From CAZCBX01 sp964497185 (GTDB lineage Bacteria > Bdellovibrionota_G > JALEGL01 > JAGRMV01), in NCBI GenBank assembly GCA_964497185.1, contig CAZCBX010000009.1:1-64000 (forward strand): a stretch of DNA of 64,000 bases, in the 5' to 3' direction. The notes beneath the pieces are model-generated. The model had not been told where the DNA came from and did not search any database. It saw only the letters and a list, made by a program, of their open reading frames with translations. Of this stretch, positions 16,279 through 24,323 are shown piece after piece. Each line of letters starts with the position of its first letter. Positions within the stretch are counted from its first letter, which is position 1. A program made the translations under genes and the position numbers.

Positions 16279-17951
16279 ACTTCCCTCGCATAAGAGTTTG
16301 ATGGTTCGTCCATGGAGTCGTCTATTTGAGGATTGCGAGGATAATTCACATACCTTGTTTTACCATTGACTTGGTACCATACAACAAGACGTCGTTTGCT
16401 CCAGTCTGACAGCGAATTATATACTTTATCAAAAGTTTTGCGGGCATAGTCATCGTCAGGGAAGTCTCCAATATAGCAGCCAACTGCAGGCTGTTTCTCT
16501 TCATCAGTGTAGATATTGAAGTCGAAATTAGGATATGTATATTTGATAACTGCCTTGTTGTTTAAGTCCTTAATATTCGATGGGAGATCCCCGTTTTGCT
16601 CAATAGTTTGTTTGAGGCTTTTAAAATTAGAATATGACTTGTCTCTGAAGAGAGTAGCTTCATTTGAGGTATCAAAACAACATGTGAATCGACGACATTG
16701 CTCTTCATGAAAAAGTTTAAATGACTCAAGATTTTCAGCTAAATACCATTTTTCATTAGAAAGCAGACCATTTGTAAGGTTAAGTAACCGCTCTATCTGA
16801 ATAACCGTACTTGTTGGATAAACATATTGAGAAAAATCAACCGATACCCTGGTGCAGTACTGGTGAAAACCCTCATCTGGGACTATATCATTTACCCAGT
16901 CTGCATCCCATGACAAGCACTGAACTTCTGTAATGCCTGATCTTTTTTTATTCTGTCCCGCAGACATTCTTTGATCAGGCTTAGTAAGTCTTGCAATAAA
17001 GACATGTTCATTCGGGTTTAAAAAATAAACATTCGATCTAAAACCCCAGAAAGCGTTGTATATACCTTGCTCATGAAGTTCACAGATTTTACCGTCAGAC
17101 AAATCAAGTTCTGGAGATTTTGTATAAAAGCCCGAGCCCCAAGATTCACTAGGATTCATTAATTGCCCATCTATTTTTGAACCGTTTCCCCAATTCAGAC
17201 AAAATATTTCAGTATCTAAAGCACCCTTGGAAAAAAACTCTTTTCTATAGAGAGAAAATTGGCAATCTCTTGGCTTTTTGTTTAGTTGGATATGAAAAAG
17301 GAGATGGGAGAAAGATTGAATCTCCTGCTTAACATCATCTTTCAAGTGTAAGGCATCAGCACAAATCAAGGTCATCAAACGGGTTGGTTGCCCTGGCCTA
17401 CCTCCAAATTGGTAGAAATCGCTTCCGATAATGATCCTGTCTCGTTCAAAAGTTTGTCCACCCATTCCACCTGTTTTAAATTGCACGACTACAACTTTGA
17501 TTTCCTCAGTCTGGAAATAGTAACATGCGCATGATAAAAAATTTCCATCACCCTGGAGTACTTCAGGATTATAAATCCATTCGACACAATTGTTCTGATT
17601 TAAAAAATCTGTAAACTCTTCTGGTCTAACTGATTGCATTCCTAGAATCCAAAGTTTGCCAATGTTTGGAGTTAGGTCCTGACTCAATATATATTGGAAG
17701 GCCTCCCATGATAAGCAGTATTCAGGGGCTACAGCGATATCTACATTTTCCTCAACACACTTTTCCACGAACTTAATCACCTTTTGATCGTGATTAGTAG
17801 TGGAGCGCACACCGTTATCATCTCCCTCAATTTCAGACGATAATTGAAGCGCACCAATTGAATAAAGATTTGCATCTGCATTGAGTGCATTGAAATAGGG
17901 GACACTTAGCTTAAGTTCTTCAAGCTTTTCTGAAACGCTAACTATGGCCAT
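16275..17951 (-). CDS. Nitrilase-fold (C-N hydrolase) protein, putative defence effector
   Basis: The 558-residue protein has an N-terminal carbon-nitrogen hydrolase domain. The catalytic Glu is E77 in IAVAPEYCLSW, the Lys is K159 in VVVVQFKTGG, and the Cys is C197 in LMTLICADA. The spacings (82 and 38) fit the nitrilase superfamily. Residues from about 300 to 558 form a second region that I cannot assign. The gene is first of a two-gene unit with the SMC-like ATPase. Nitrilase-like domains occur in defence reverse transcriptases (DRT/UG1 class), and Lamassu systems pair an SMC protein with an effector of variable chemistry. A cofactor- or nucleotide-degrading effector is plausible but unproven. 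Confidence 0.7.
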   Translation of the reverse strand: MAIVSVSEKLEELKLSVPYFNALNADANLYSIGALQLSSEIEGDDNGVRSTTNHDQKVIKFVEKCVEENVDIAVAPEYCLSWEAFQYILSQDLTPNIGKLWILGMQSVRPEEFTDFLNQNNCVEWIYNPEVLQGDGNFLSCACYYFQTEEIKVVVVQFKTGGMGGQTFERDRIIIGSDFYQFGGRPGQPTRLMTLICADALHLKDDVKQEIQSFSHLLFHIQLNKKPRDCQFSLYRKEFFSKGALDTEIFCLNWGNGSKIDGQLMNPSESWGSGFYTKSPELDLSDGKICELHEQGIYNAFWGFRSNVYFLNPNEHVFIARLTKPDQRMSAGQNKKRSGITEVQCLSWDADWVNDIVPDEGFHQYCTRVSVDFSQYVYPTSTVIQIERLLNLTNGLLSNEKWYLAENLESFKLFHEEQCRRFTCCFDTSNEATLFRDKSYSNFKSLKQTIEQNGDLPSNIKDLNNKAVIKYTYPNFDFNIYTDEEKQPAVGCYIGDFPDDDYARKTFDKVYNSLSDWSKRRLVVWYQVNGKTRYVNYPRNPQIDDSMDEPSNSYAREV

Positions 17952-18410
17952 AGAATATAGATTTTAATAAATATGAATGGTTTAGTTGAGAACTGGTCAT
18001 ATTTCCAGCCTTAAGTTTTTTGCTGATCTAACTACAAATGAACAATGACTACAGGCGGAAACTACGCTTACTTGCAGAAGGCATGATAAACAGTGATTTA
18101 ACGTGATATTTAAGATCAAAATTGAGATGCCTCCTTCTCGCAAATAATTTTTCTATAAATATAGTTTATACAAAAAAATAGTAAATTCAAGAAATGAACT
18201 GCTAGGTTAATAAGTAAACAAGCTTTTAGATAAAGCAGATTTTTCCCTTTTAAATGAAACAAATTTTAAAGCTAGATCTCTCAAGTTTCACGCAAAGGGT
18301 AAATTTGAGCAAATTTACTTTGGTCAAAGAGGGAAACGCGAGTTTCCCTAATAAGGATGGCCTCTGGCGATTCTAATAACACCGGAGGTGGGGCCATGGA
18401 GCCGAAGGAG

Positions 18411-18546
18411 GTCAGATTTTCCTTCAGCAAAGCTGAAAAAAAATCATGACATAAGTGGCTCTAATTCCTACCGTCATAAGAGCCACTAAACCCAATAAAA
18501 AAACGGTCAGATTTCCCCTTAACTTCGTTAAGATGAAAATCTAGAC
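18411..18546. repeat. Two GTCAGATTT-ended hairpins
   Basis: Two similar imperfect palindromes lie in the same orientation: 18411-18450 (GTCAGATTTTCC ... AAAATCATGAC, inner stem TTCAGC-AAA-GCTGAA) and 18506-18546 (GTCAGATTTCCCCTTAAC ... AAAATCTAGAC, inner stem CTTAAC-TTCG-TTAAG). Both are followed by ATAAG. They share ends but not inner stems and are unlike the AATTCCGGGG family, so they form a second REP-like type. Confidence 0.55.
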
Positions 18547-18595
18547 ATAAGCTGCGTTCTATTTTGCATAGCTCAAAGAACGGCTAAATCCCGAA

Positions 18596-18616
18596 GGGGG
18601 TTCGATTCCCCCCACC
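18596..18616 (+). other. Inverted copy of the tmRNA T-arm
   Basis: These 21 bases (beginning GGGGGTTCGATT) are the exact reverse complement of 18692-18712, the T-arm and acceptor-stem base of the tmRNA. The surrounding bases do not fold into a full tRNA. The orientation is opposite to ssrA, so this is not a simple att direct repeat. It may be a scar of an earlier integration or inversion. Confidence 0.6.
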
Positions 18617-18659
18617 CTTAGCAGGATTAGGGTTGGGGCTTAGGGATTTACTATTAAGG

Positions 18660-18685
18660 AATTTTTTCGCTGGTGCGAAAAAATT
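18660..18685 (-). terminator. Perfect hairpin abutting the ssrA 3' end
   Basis: AATTTTTTCGC, a TGGT loop and GCGAAAAAATT form a perfect 11-bp stem that abuts the CCA end of the tmRNA (its outermost base pair shares base 18685). It probably ends ssrA transcription or guides 3' processing. The stem itself carries the A/T run, so a classic U-tail after the stem is not clear. Confidence 0.55.
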
Positions 18686-19039
18686 GGTGGAGGTGGGGGG
18701 AATCGAACCCCCGTCCGAAATCAGCTCCCTTGAAGACGCTACACGTTTAGTCGTTGATTTGGTGTTAAGCCATCGGTCTCCCAGCGACAGGATACCTTTG
18801 GCCGATTCTGATTGGAATTTCGCCTAAGGAAGATCAGACCCCTTCCCTTCGGCTAACCTGCTAAGATGACGTTCTTGCTGGGTAGCAGGTGTTCCCAGGT
18901 CGAACGTAGCAGCGCTAATTAGGCTGCTAGAGCTAATTGATCTTCGCCAATTAGAGTTTTCCATTTTTTTTACGAGGCCCAATGGAATCCTCGACGTGCT
19001 TCTTCAATTTCAATGATCCCGTCGAAACCAGGCACCCCC
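18685..19039 (-). ncRNA. ssrA: Transfer-messenger RNA (tmRNA)
   Basis: The 355-base minus-strand RNA starts GGGGGTGCCTGGTTTCGACG and ends TTCGATTCCCCCCACCTCCACCA-type sequence with the CCA encoded. The two ends pair in a 7-bp acceptor stem (GGGGGTG with CACCTCC, one G-U). The T-arm is GGGGGTTCGATTCCCCC. The reading frame for the tag most likely resumes at GGC and gives GEDQLALAA followed by TAA, so the tag would be A-GEDQLALAA. tmRNA with SmpB frees stalled ribosomes and marks the product for proteolysis. The end of the accessory zone at its 3' end fits ssrA as an integration target. Confidence 0.95.
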
Positions 19040-19268
19040 ATAGTAAGGGTTAAGGTTTTAGGCTTGGGGATGAACCCTTAGGCTCAGGGGTTACCCTTTG
19101 AGCCTGTTGCCAAGTGTTTGTTATTACCATAGTTTTTGGATTTTAAAAACTTGATTTTTTGCTTTACAAATGGAGCAAAACAACGTTTTTTCGGGGGCAT
19201 ATCAGGGGAGGATGTTCCTCTTGGGCTGATAAAATTGAATGTTATCCAGAGGTTAAAGGATATTTGTT

Positions 19269-19973
19269 ATGGCGACTAAGAAAAAAACAACCAAAAAAAC
19301 GTCGGTCAAAAGAAAAACTTCAAAGGCCAAGGCCAAAAAAAGCACTGCGCGTAAAGCTACGGCCAAAAAGAAGGTAGCCAAAAAAACGCGTTCGACGACC
19401 ACCAAAAAAGCGGCCAAGAAAAAAACGACGGCCAAGCGCAAAGCGGCCAAAGCTTCAACCAAAAAGAAGACCACACGCAAACCGGCCAAAAAGAAGACGA
19501 CCCAAAAAACCACCAAAGCGGCCAAAGCCAAAGCTTCCAAAAAACCGACAGCCAAACCCAAAGCGACCAAGAAGAAGTCGGCTTCGGATGCCACCAAAGC
19601 CACACCCGTGGTGGTGGAGGTATTGGAACCCAAATCGGCGCCCGCGGACGAAGAGACCAACGAAACGCAAAAGGCTGAATTTGTGCCGGCCACCGATGTG
19701 CCCGATGAGGCCATTGAGCTGGAAGCGGATTTTGATACGTCTCGCAAGGAGCTAGAGGACGGCTACCTCAATGATGATGTGGAAGAAGAAGATTCAGTGG
19801 ATGATGATCTGTATGGCAATGATGAAACCGATGCGTTTGATTCGTTTGATGATGGCCTAGAAGGTGCCAACGATGAAGATGATGAGGATGAATTTGCCAG
19901 CATGACCGCTTTTGGCGAACAGCCCTTGTTTGATGATGCGGACGATTACTACGACGATGGAGAAGAAGAGTAG
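19269..19973 (+). CDS. Histone H1-like bipolar protein
   Basis: The 234-residue protein has two halves. Residues 1 to about 108 are almost only Lys, Ala, Thr and Arg with KKTT/AKKK-type repeats, as in eukaryotic H1 tails and bacterial HctB/AlgP-like proteins. Residues from about 110 are acidic with long Asp/Glu runs ending DDGEEE. The basic half should bind DNA or RNA without sequence preference; the acidic half might shield it or bind partners. AAAGGA lies ahead of the ATG. The next gene starts two bases after the stop, so they are probably cotranscribed. Low complexity makes homology calls weak. Confidence 0.65.
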   Translation: MATKKKTTKKTSVKRKTSKAKAKKSTARKATAKKKVAKKTRSTTTKKAAKKKTTAKRKAAKASTKKKTTRKPAKKKTTQKTTKAAKAKASKKPTAKPKATKKKSASDATKATPVVVEVLEPKSAPADEETNETQKAEFVPATDVPDEAIELEADFDTSRKELEDGYLNDDVEEEDSVDDDLYGNDETDAFDSFDDGLEGANDEDDEDEFASMTAFGEQPLFDDADDYYDDGEEE

Positions 19974-19975
19974 TT

Positions 19976-20563
19976 TTGGTTCAAAGAACTGATGGTTTTC
20001 ATCTGGGTGTCACGGGCTTTAATGCGGCTGGCAAAGGTGAAGTAACGCGGTATTTATCCAGTCATGGTTTTACCCATCTTTCGCTTTCTGATTACTTGCG
20101 CACGCATGCAAAAAATCAAGGGTTGGAGGCTTCGCGGGCCAATTTAACGGCCCTGGGGCAATCGCTGCGTGAGGCGCATGGGCCTGGTTTTTTGGCGCAG
20201 TGGGCTGTGGACGATATGGCGCAACAAATGCAGGCGCATGCCGAGCGCCGCTTTGTGATTGATTCGATTCGGCATCCCGAAGAGATTAAGTTGTTAAAAC
20301 AGCACCTGCCCTCTTTTTTCTTGTTGGGCGTTACCGCGCCGGTGGCGCTTCGCTTTGCGCGTTCGCAAAAACGGGGCCGCAATGAAAATGCGCAAACCGT
20401 TGAAGAATTTCAAGCCCAAGAGGCCATGGAAACTTCCAACAAGCCCAATGCCCAGCAGCTGCATCGCTGCATGACCATGACCGATCACACGTTGGTCAAT
20501 GACCAAGATACAGACCATCTGCATAAAAAAATACAGGATTGGTTGGCGCAGGTAAACGGTTAG
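19976..20563 (+). CDS. P-loop nucleotide kinase-like protein
   Basis: The 195-residue protein starts at TTG 19976, two bases after the previous stop; no in-frame ATG is near. A Walker A-like loop G14-FNAA-G19-K20-G21 begins the domain, followed by SLSDYLR near 36, as in dephospho-CoA kinase, adenylate kinase and dNMP kinase-like proteins. RRFVIDSIRHPEEI near 90 fits the DxxR region seen in deoxynucleotide kinase-related proteins often fused to dCMP deaminase. The substrate is unknown. It ends tail to tail with the next gene, the stop codons overlapping. Confidence 0.6.
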   Translation: MVQRTDGFHLGVTGFNAAGKGEVTRYLSSHGFTHLSLSDYLRTHAKNQGLEASRANLTALGQSLREAHGPGFLAQWAVDDMAQQMQAHAERRFVIDSIRHPEEIKLLKQHLPSFFLLGVTAPVALRFARSQKRGRNENAQTVEEFQAQEAMETSNKPNAQQLHRCMTMTDHTLVNDQDTDHLHKKIQDWLAQVNG

Positions 20564-21267
20564 CGTCGGAGGGTGACAGTGCCTGCTCGGGTAATCATAG
20601 AGGGCGCGCTGGATACGTACAAAATGCCAATGAAATAATCCGGGTCTGTGCTGGGTGAAAAAATATGCGCGTAGGCTTTTTGGCCGTTGTAATCTACAGG
20701 AAAGATATAAGAAGTTTCGTCACGCTCAACGTATTTGGTCATAGAGGGAAATGGAATGTGCAAGTCATCTTGCCATAACGTCTCTACGATGTGCCCTTCT
20801 TGTCCGGCCGTGCCCATAACAATCCATTGATGGCGGCGCTGGCCATCGGGAAGTTTTTCAAGTGAAACCTCAATGTTTTGGGATCGCTTGGCTTCGTCAT
20901 CAAAGTCGATGGTGCCTTCAAAGTGGCCTTCCCATATTTGCACGTCGGTGGGTGTCCATGCGGTGATGTTTTTCAGCTCTTCGATCAAATTGTCGGACGT
21001 CACCTCTTGCAAGGCTTGGGTTTGTTCTTCGAGGGTGTTGCGCCAGACATGACTGAACTCAACAGGTTGGCCAATGAGCAATGCCTCTTCTTGAGGCTTT
21101 TGGGTTGGCTCTTTCTTTCCTTGGGGTGGCAGAATTTTGGTCGTTTCGCCTACCTCGGAATAATGCTCAAGCATGCTTTGTTGGGTGGTTTGTTTTTCAA
21201 GGTAAATTCTATACCCCACCAAACTAATAGCCAAGGCTGCAAAAAGTAAAATGCGCATTTTATTCAT
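20560..21267 (-). CDS. Membrane-anchored hypothetical protein
   Basis: The 235-residue protein has a single N-terminal anchor (ILLFAALAISLVGYRIYL) and a soluble region without a domain that I recognise. Residues 100-200 look like a beta-rich domain (WEGHFEGTIDFDDEA, then RRHQWIVMGTAGQEG). It overlaps the upstream nitrilase gene by eight bases, so it is the last gene of the minus-strand envelope run. It is likely periplasmic, tethered to the inner membrane. Confidence 0.5.
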   Translation of the reverse strand: MNKMRILLFAALAISLVGYRIYLEKQTTQQSMLEHYSEVGETTKILPPQGKKEPTQKPQEEALLIGQPVEFSHVWRNTLEEQTQALQEVTSDNLIEELKNITAWTPTDVQIWEGHFEGTIDFDDEAKRSQNIEVSLEKLPDGQRRHQWIVMGTAGQEGHIVETLWQDDLHIPFPSMTKYVERDETSYIFPVDYNGQKAYAHIFSPSTDPDYFIGILYVSSAPSMITRAGTVTLRR

Positions 21268-22111
21268 GGTTGGATCCCGCTGAAGTTGATTTGTACTGTT
21301 TTACTTTGGTGACGGGTAAAAATCTGCGAACTTCCGTTAGGCGTGTGGGATTGATTTCTGTGCAGAAAACGCCCTCGCCTTGCTTGGAATCCAGCAACAC
21401 GTCCCCCCAGGGATCCACCACCATGGAATGGCCAAAAAATTCCACGCGGGGATCTTCGGGTTGGCCAATGCGATTGGCGGCGATGACAAAGGCTTGCTGC
21501 TCGATGGCGCGGGCTTTCAGAAGCACCTTCCAGTGATCTTTGCCGGTTTTGCGTAAAAAAGCTGAAGGTACGGTGATGATGTCGAGCGGGCCATCGGCGG
21601 CCATGTTTTCATAATGGCTGGGAAAGCGAACGTCAAAACAAGTGCTTAAGCCCACGCGCCATTGATCGACTTGGCAGGTGACGGCCTGCGTGCCGGGGAT
21701 GAATTTTTTGGTTTCGCGATAGGGATTGCTGGAGCCATCGTCGACTTTGAACAAATAGATTTTTCGGTATTGCGCAATGACCTGGCCTTGCTGGTCGATC
21801 ACATATTGTGTGTTGTAGTATTTGCTGGGGTGTTGGGCGTCTTCGGTCCAGCTGCCGGCAAAAAACACGAGGTTTAAACGCTTGGCCAGTGCTTGTACGA
21901 AAGGAAGCGCCTCTTGGCTGGCTTGCTCCGACATGGCCTGAAAGCGTGATAAATCTTTGCTTTGATGGGTCCACATTTCCGGTAGAAAAACCCATTGGGC
22001 ACCTTGGTCTTTGGCTTGCGCGGCCAGCTTGGCCATGCGGTTTAGATTTTCACGGACGTGGACGGTGGTTTCAAAACATAAAAACGCCACGGTTACAGGT
22101 GTCGAAGGCAT
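21260..22111 (-). CDS. Carbon-nitrogen hydrolase (Nit1/deaminated glutathione amidase-like)
   Basis: The protein has 283 residues from the ATG at 22111 (a TTG at 22126 would add five). The catalytic triad is complete in the longer numbering: E50 in VFLPEMW, K122 in YRKIYLF, C163 in GLSTCFDVRFP. Length and the downstream GHSMVVDPWG resemble the Nit branch that hydrolyses deaminated glutathione or omega-amides, a metabolite repair role. The exact substrate is inferred. It follows the metzincin gene by four bases and overlaps the next gene, so it is cotranscribed. It is a normal housekeeping-type member, unlike the fused protein at 16275. Confidence 0.8.
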   Translation of the reverse strand: MPSTPVTVAFLCFETTVHVRENLNRMAKLAAQAKDQGAQWVFLPEMWTHQSKDLSRFQAMSEQASQEALPFVQALAKRLNLVFFAGSWTEDAQHPSKYYNTQYVIDQQGQVIAQYRKIYLFKVDDGSSNPYRETKKFIPGTQAVTCQVDQWRVGLSTCFDVRFPSHYENMAADGPLDIITVPSAFLRKTGKDHWKVLLKARAIEQQAFVIAANRIGQPEDPRVEFFGHSMVVDPWGDVLLDSKQGEGVFCTEINPTRLTEVRRFLPVTKVKQYKSTSAGSNHE

Positions 22112-22115
22112 GCTT

Positions 22116-24323
22116 CTAGTTATCAAAAAAGTCTTGAACGGTCACGGAACTGTCGGTTCGAATCTCGTAGGTGTCGCCAAACCCAAGGGCCATGGCTTCT
22201 ATGTCGCTTTTTTGGGTGATGGTGGCTTGAAAGTCACTTGGCCCTGATGAAGAACATCGAATGCCCACACCCGCCAGCAGCACAATCCAACAAGCAAGCC
22301 GGGCTTTGGGATAGAAGCGTTGCAACACCATCAATAAAAGCAGCAGCAATGAAAAGGATAGCCAGGTGACCAGGGGTGAAGCTGTCATGGGCAGCTCGTA
22401 GGTGAGCAGGAGCGTTTGGTTTTCTTCATCCAAGAAAAACAGTTTATCAACATTCAGCGTGACTTGTGTGGCACTGACAGCCGACGTGGTGCCGAGCAGG
22501 CGATCTTCATCGTCCACGCGGCCATTGCCGTTTTCATCCAAATACAGCGAGGCGCCAACCGCATCGGATAAGCCTTGGCTGCCTTCATCGGTAAAGGTGA
22601 TGCTGGAGACGGTAAACCGATCGCCGCGCGCATAGGCGGTAATTTGTGCAGTCAAAGTTTGTCCATTGTCTTGAACGCTTTGACGGGGCGTGAATTCAAA
22701 GGTGAGGTTGGGCGTTTTGCCCTCCACGGTGGCTGAGATGGTAAAGTCGGCTTCAAGGGTGTCATTGCCGGTAAGATTGGCAACCACAATGTGGCATTGA
22801 CTGTCATCGGGAAGTGGTGGGTTGGAGGATCGAGTAAGAACGGCCGACTCACTGCCAGATAGCGACAAGCTTGCAAACTGTGTTTGATCTGTGGAAGATC
22901 CTGCACTGGCAAAAACAGCGCCGCCTCGGGCTTGATCCAGGGTAAACGGCTGACCGCAACGGCCCAAAAGATCGATGTCGGTGTTGTTGTTGTCGGCTTG
23001 CAATTCAAATGTGACGGTGTCGGCATTTTTGGGGATGTATAGGTAATACTCAAACGGCGCGACTGGAAAGGATGGCAACGGCGAATCGGCTGTGTTGATG
23101 CTGCCCGCTTTGTCGATGCCCGAGATCAGTCTTCCGTTTTCGTTGAGCACCAGATCAATGTTTTCAATGGTGGCATTGGCCACCGCCACGGGGCTGGCTG
23201 TTTCCAGGTTGTCCACGGCAGGATCAAAGCTTTCGTCTTCATTGAAAAATTCCGATGCAATAAACGGTGGCAGCGTTTGCCAAGCGTTGATGGCCACGGT
23301 GATGGGTTCGATGGATACTTGATAATCGCCGGCTGGCAGGTGGCCACAAACATAATCGCCGTTGCCGTTTAGGTTGGCGTCTGAAATCCAGGAGACCACG
23401 TTGGTCAATGGATCGTTAACGTCACGGCAGATGACATTGGCCCCCAATACACCTTGGTCAAAACGATTCATTACGGTGCCTGTGATGCCACCATCGCTGT
23501 CAAGCTGGTCTTGATTGTACAAATACAGATAAGAAAACTGATCGTCTCGCTTCAAGGGGGTGGCCAATGCGGCGGAGGGATCTGAAGGAATAAATGGATA
23601 CATGGTGGGGACTTTGTCTGGCTCGGATGTGGTTAAATCTCCATTGATTTGGGAGTGAACCATGTTAAGCGCATGGCCCAGTTCGTGGGTGATAACGTAT
23701 TCGAGCGCTTCGCGAATGCGTTGTTCGACTTCGTTGGTACCCAATTCTGTGGCGATGTCTTTGTCTGCATCGCTGGGCTCCAAGGCAACTGCATTGATGA
23801 GTACATAACCACAGGTTATTTCACCGCTGTCTTCATCAAAGTCTGAGGGACTGGCAATGCCCAACACATCCGTGACAGGAATGCCCGTGCCTGCCAATAA
23901 GGCTGAAAAAATTGCGCCATTGTGATCCACCACAAATGCAAAATTCTGCCCCGGCATGGTTTGGCTCAAGGGACAGCTGGTGTTGTTGACATTGATGTAA
24001 GATTGATAGTTGCCTTGATTGATGTCGTTGGTGGTACTTTCAGTGCCTGTACCAAATGTGAGTGCGGGAGCATCTACACCATCCCAATGGCCAATGGCAT
24101 TTTGAATGATCGTCAATACATCGGATGCGGTGATTTCAATTTCGTTGTCAATTAAGTCGCCATTGTCCATTTCGATGTAAAAATCGCGGTTTTCATACAC
24201 CCAGCTGATGGTGTTGTTGTCACTCCATCGAAACGGTTCACCGTTTTCTTGGTATTCAAGATAGCCTGCATGCATCAAATTTGTAGAGGCAACCAATACA
24301 ATCAAACATCGAAGCCAGCGCAT
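22116..24323 (-). CDS. Surface/secreted metzincin-type metalloprotease
   Basis: The protein has 735 residues from the ATG at 24323, chosen because it gives a signal peptide (RCLIVLVASTNLMHAG) and a TAATG junction with the upstream gene. The zinc site is H213-E-L-G-H217 with H223, and a Met-turn-like TMYPF follows. The usual Gly of HExxHxxGxxH is Asn220. After the protease come a carboxypeptidase-regulatory-like beta domain (GGITGTVMNRFDQGV), a pre-peptidase C-type domain, and two hydrophobic C-terminal helices (SFSLLLLLLMVL). It is probably exported and retained at the envelope. The family is close to matrixin-like M10; the substrate is unknown. Confidence 0.75.
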   Translation of the reverse strand: MRWLRCLIVLVASTNLMHAGYLEYQENGEPFRWSDNNTISWVYENRDFYIEMDNGDLIDNEIEITASDVLTIIQNAIGHWDGVDAPALTFGTGTESTTNDINQGNYQSYINVNNTSCPLSQTMPGQNFAFVVDHNGAIFSALLAGTGIPVTDVLGIASPSDFDEDSGEITCGYVLINAVALEPSDADKDIATELGTNEVEQRIREALEYVITHELGHALNMVHSQINGDLTTSEPDKVPTMYPFIPSDPSAALATPLKRDDQFSYLYLYNQDQLDSDGGITGTVMNRFDQGVLGANVICRDVNDPLTNVVSWISDANLNGNGDYVCGHLPAGDYQVSIEPITVAINAWQTLPPFIASEFFNEDESFDPAVDNLETASPVAVANATIENIDLVLNENGRLISGIDKAGSINTADSPLPSFPVAPFEYYLYIPKNADTVTFELQADNNNTDIDLLGRCGQPFTLDQARGGAVFASAGSSTDQTQFASLSLSGSESAVLTRSSNPPLPDDSQCHIVVANLTGNDTLEADFTISATVEGKTPNLTFEFTPRQSVQDNGQTLTAQITAYARGDRFTVSSITFTDEGSQGLSDAVGASLYLDENGNGRVDDEDRLLGTTSAVSATQVTLNVDKLFFLDEENQTLLLTYELPMTASPLVTWLSFSLLLLLLMVLQRFYPKARLACWIVLLAGVGIRCSSSGPSDFQATITQKSDIEAMALGFGDTYEIRTDSSVTVQDFFDN

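Larger units (their letters stand above)
17952..18659. other. Non-coding interval between the nitrilase/SMC pair and ssrA
   Basis: I see no gene in these roughly 700 bases. The part next to the nitrilase gene is AT-rich and must hold its promoter, though I find no convincing -35/-10 pair. The part towards ssrA contains hairpins: GGGAAAC-GCGA-GTTTCCC near 18332-18349, GTGGCTCT ... AGAGCCAC at 18455-18486, and the paired GTCA-ended hairpins and T-arm copy listed separately. Confidence 0.6.

Noticed and set aside
18545..18620. A tRNA gene ending in the T-arm-like sequence
   Set aside because: There is no matching 5' acceptor strand, the anticodon stem has only three pairs, and no D-arm is seen.
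19040..19075. TACTAT as the ssrA -10 box
   Set aside because: It abuts the mature 5' end, too close for a transcription start, and no -35 partner is visible.
19253..19747. Minus-strand frame opposite the H1-like gene
   Set aside because: It is the complement of the Lys/Ala/Thr repeats and gives a Leu/Val/Phe-rich low-complexity product without a ribosome site.
21260..22111. The second nitrilase as part of a defence system
   Set aside because: It has normal Nit-type length and motifs, lies in a backbone operon with envelope genes, and has no SMC or nuclease partner.
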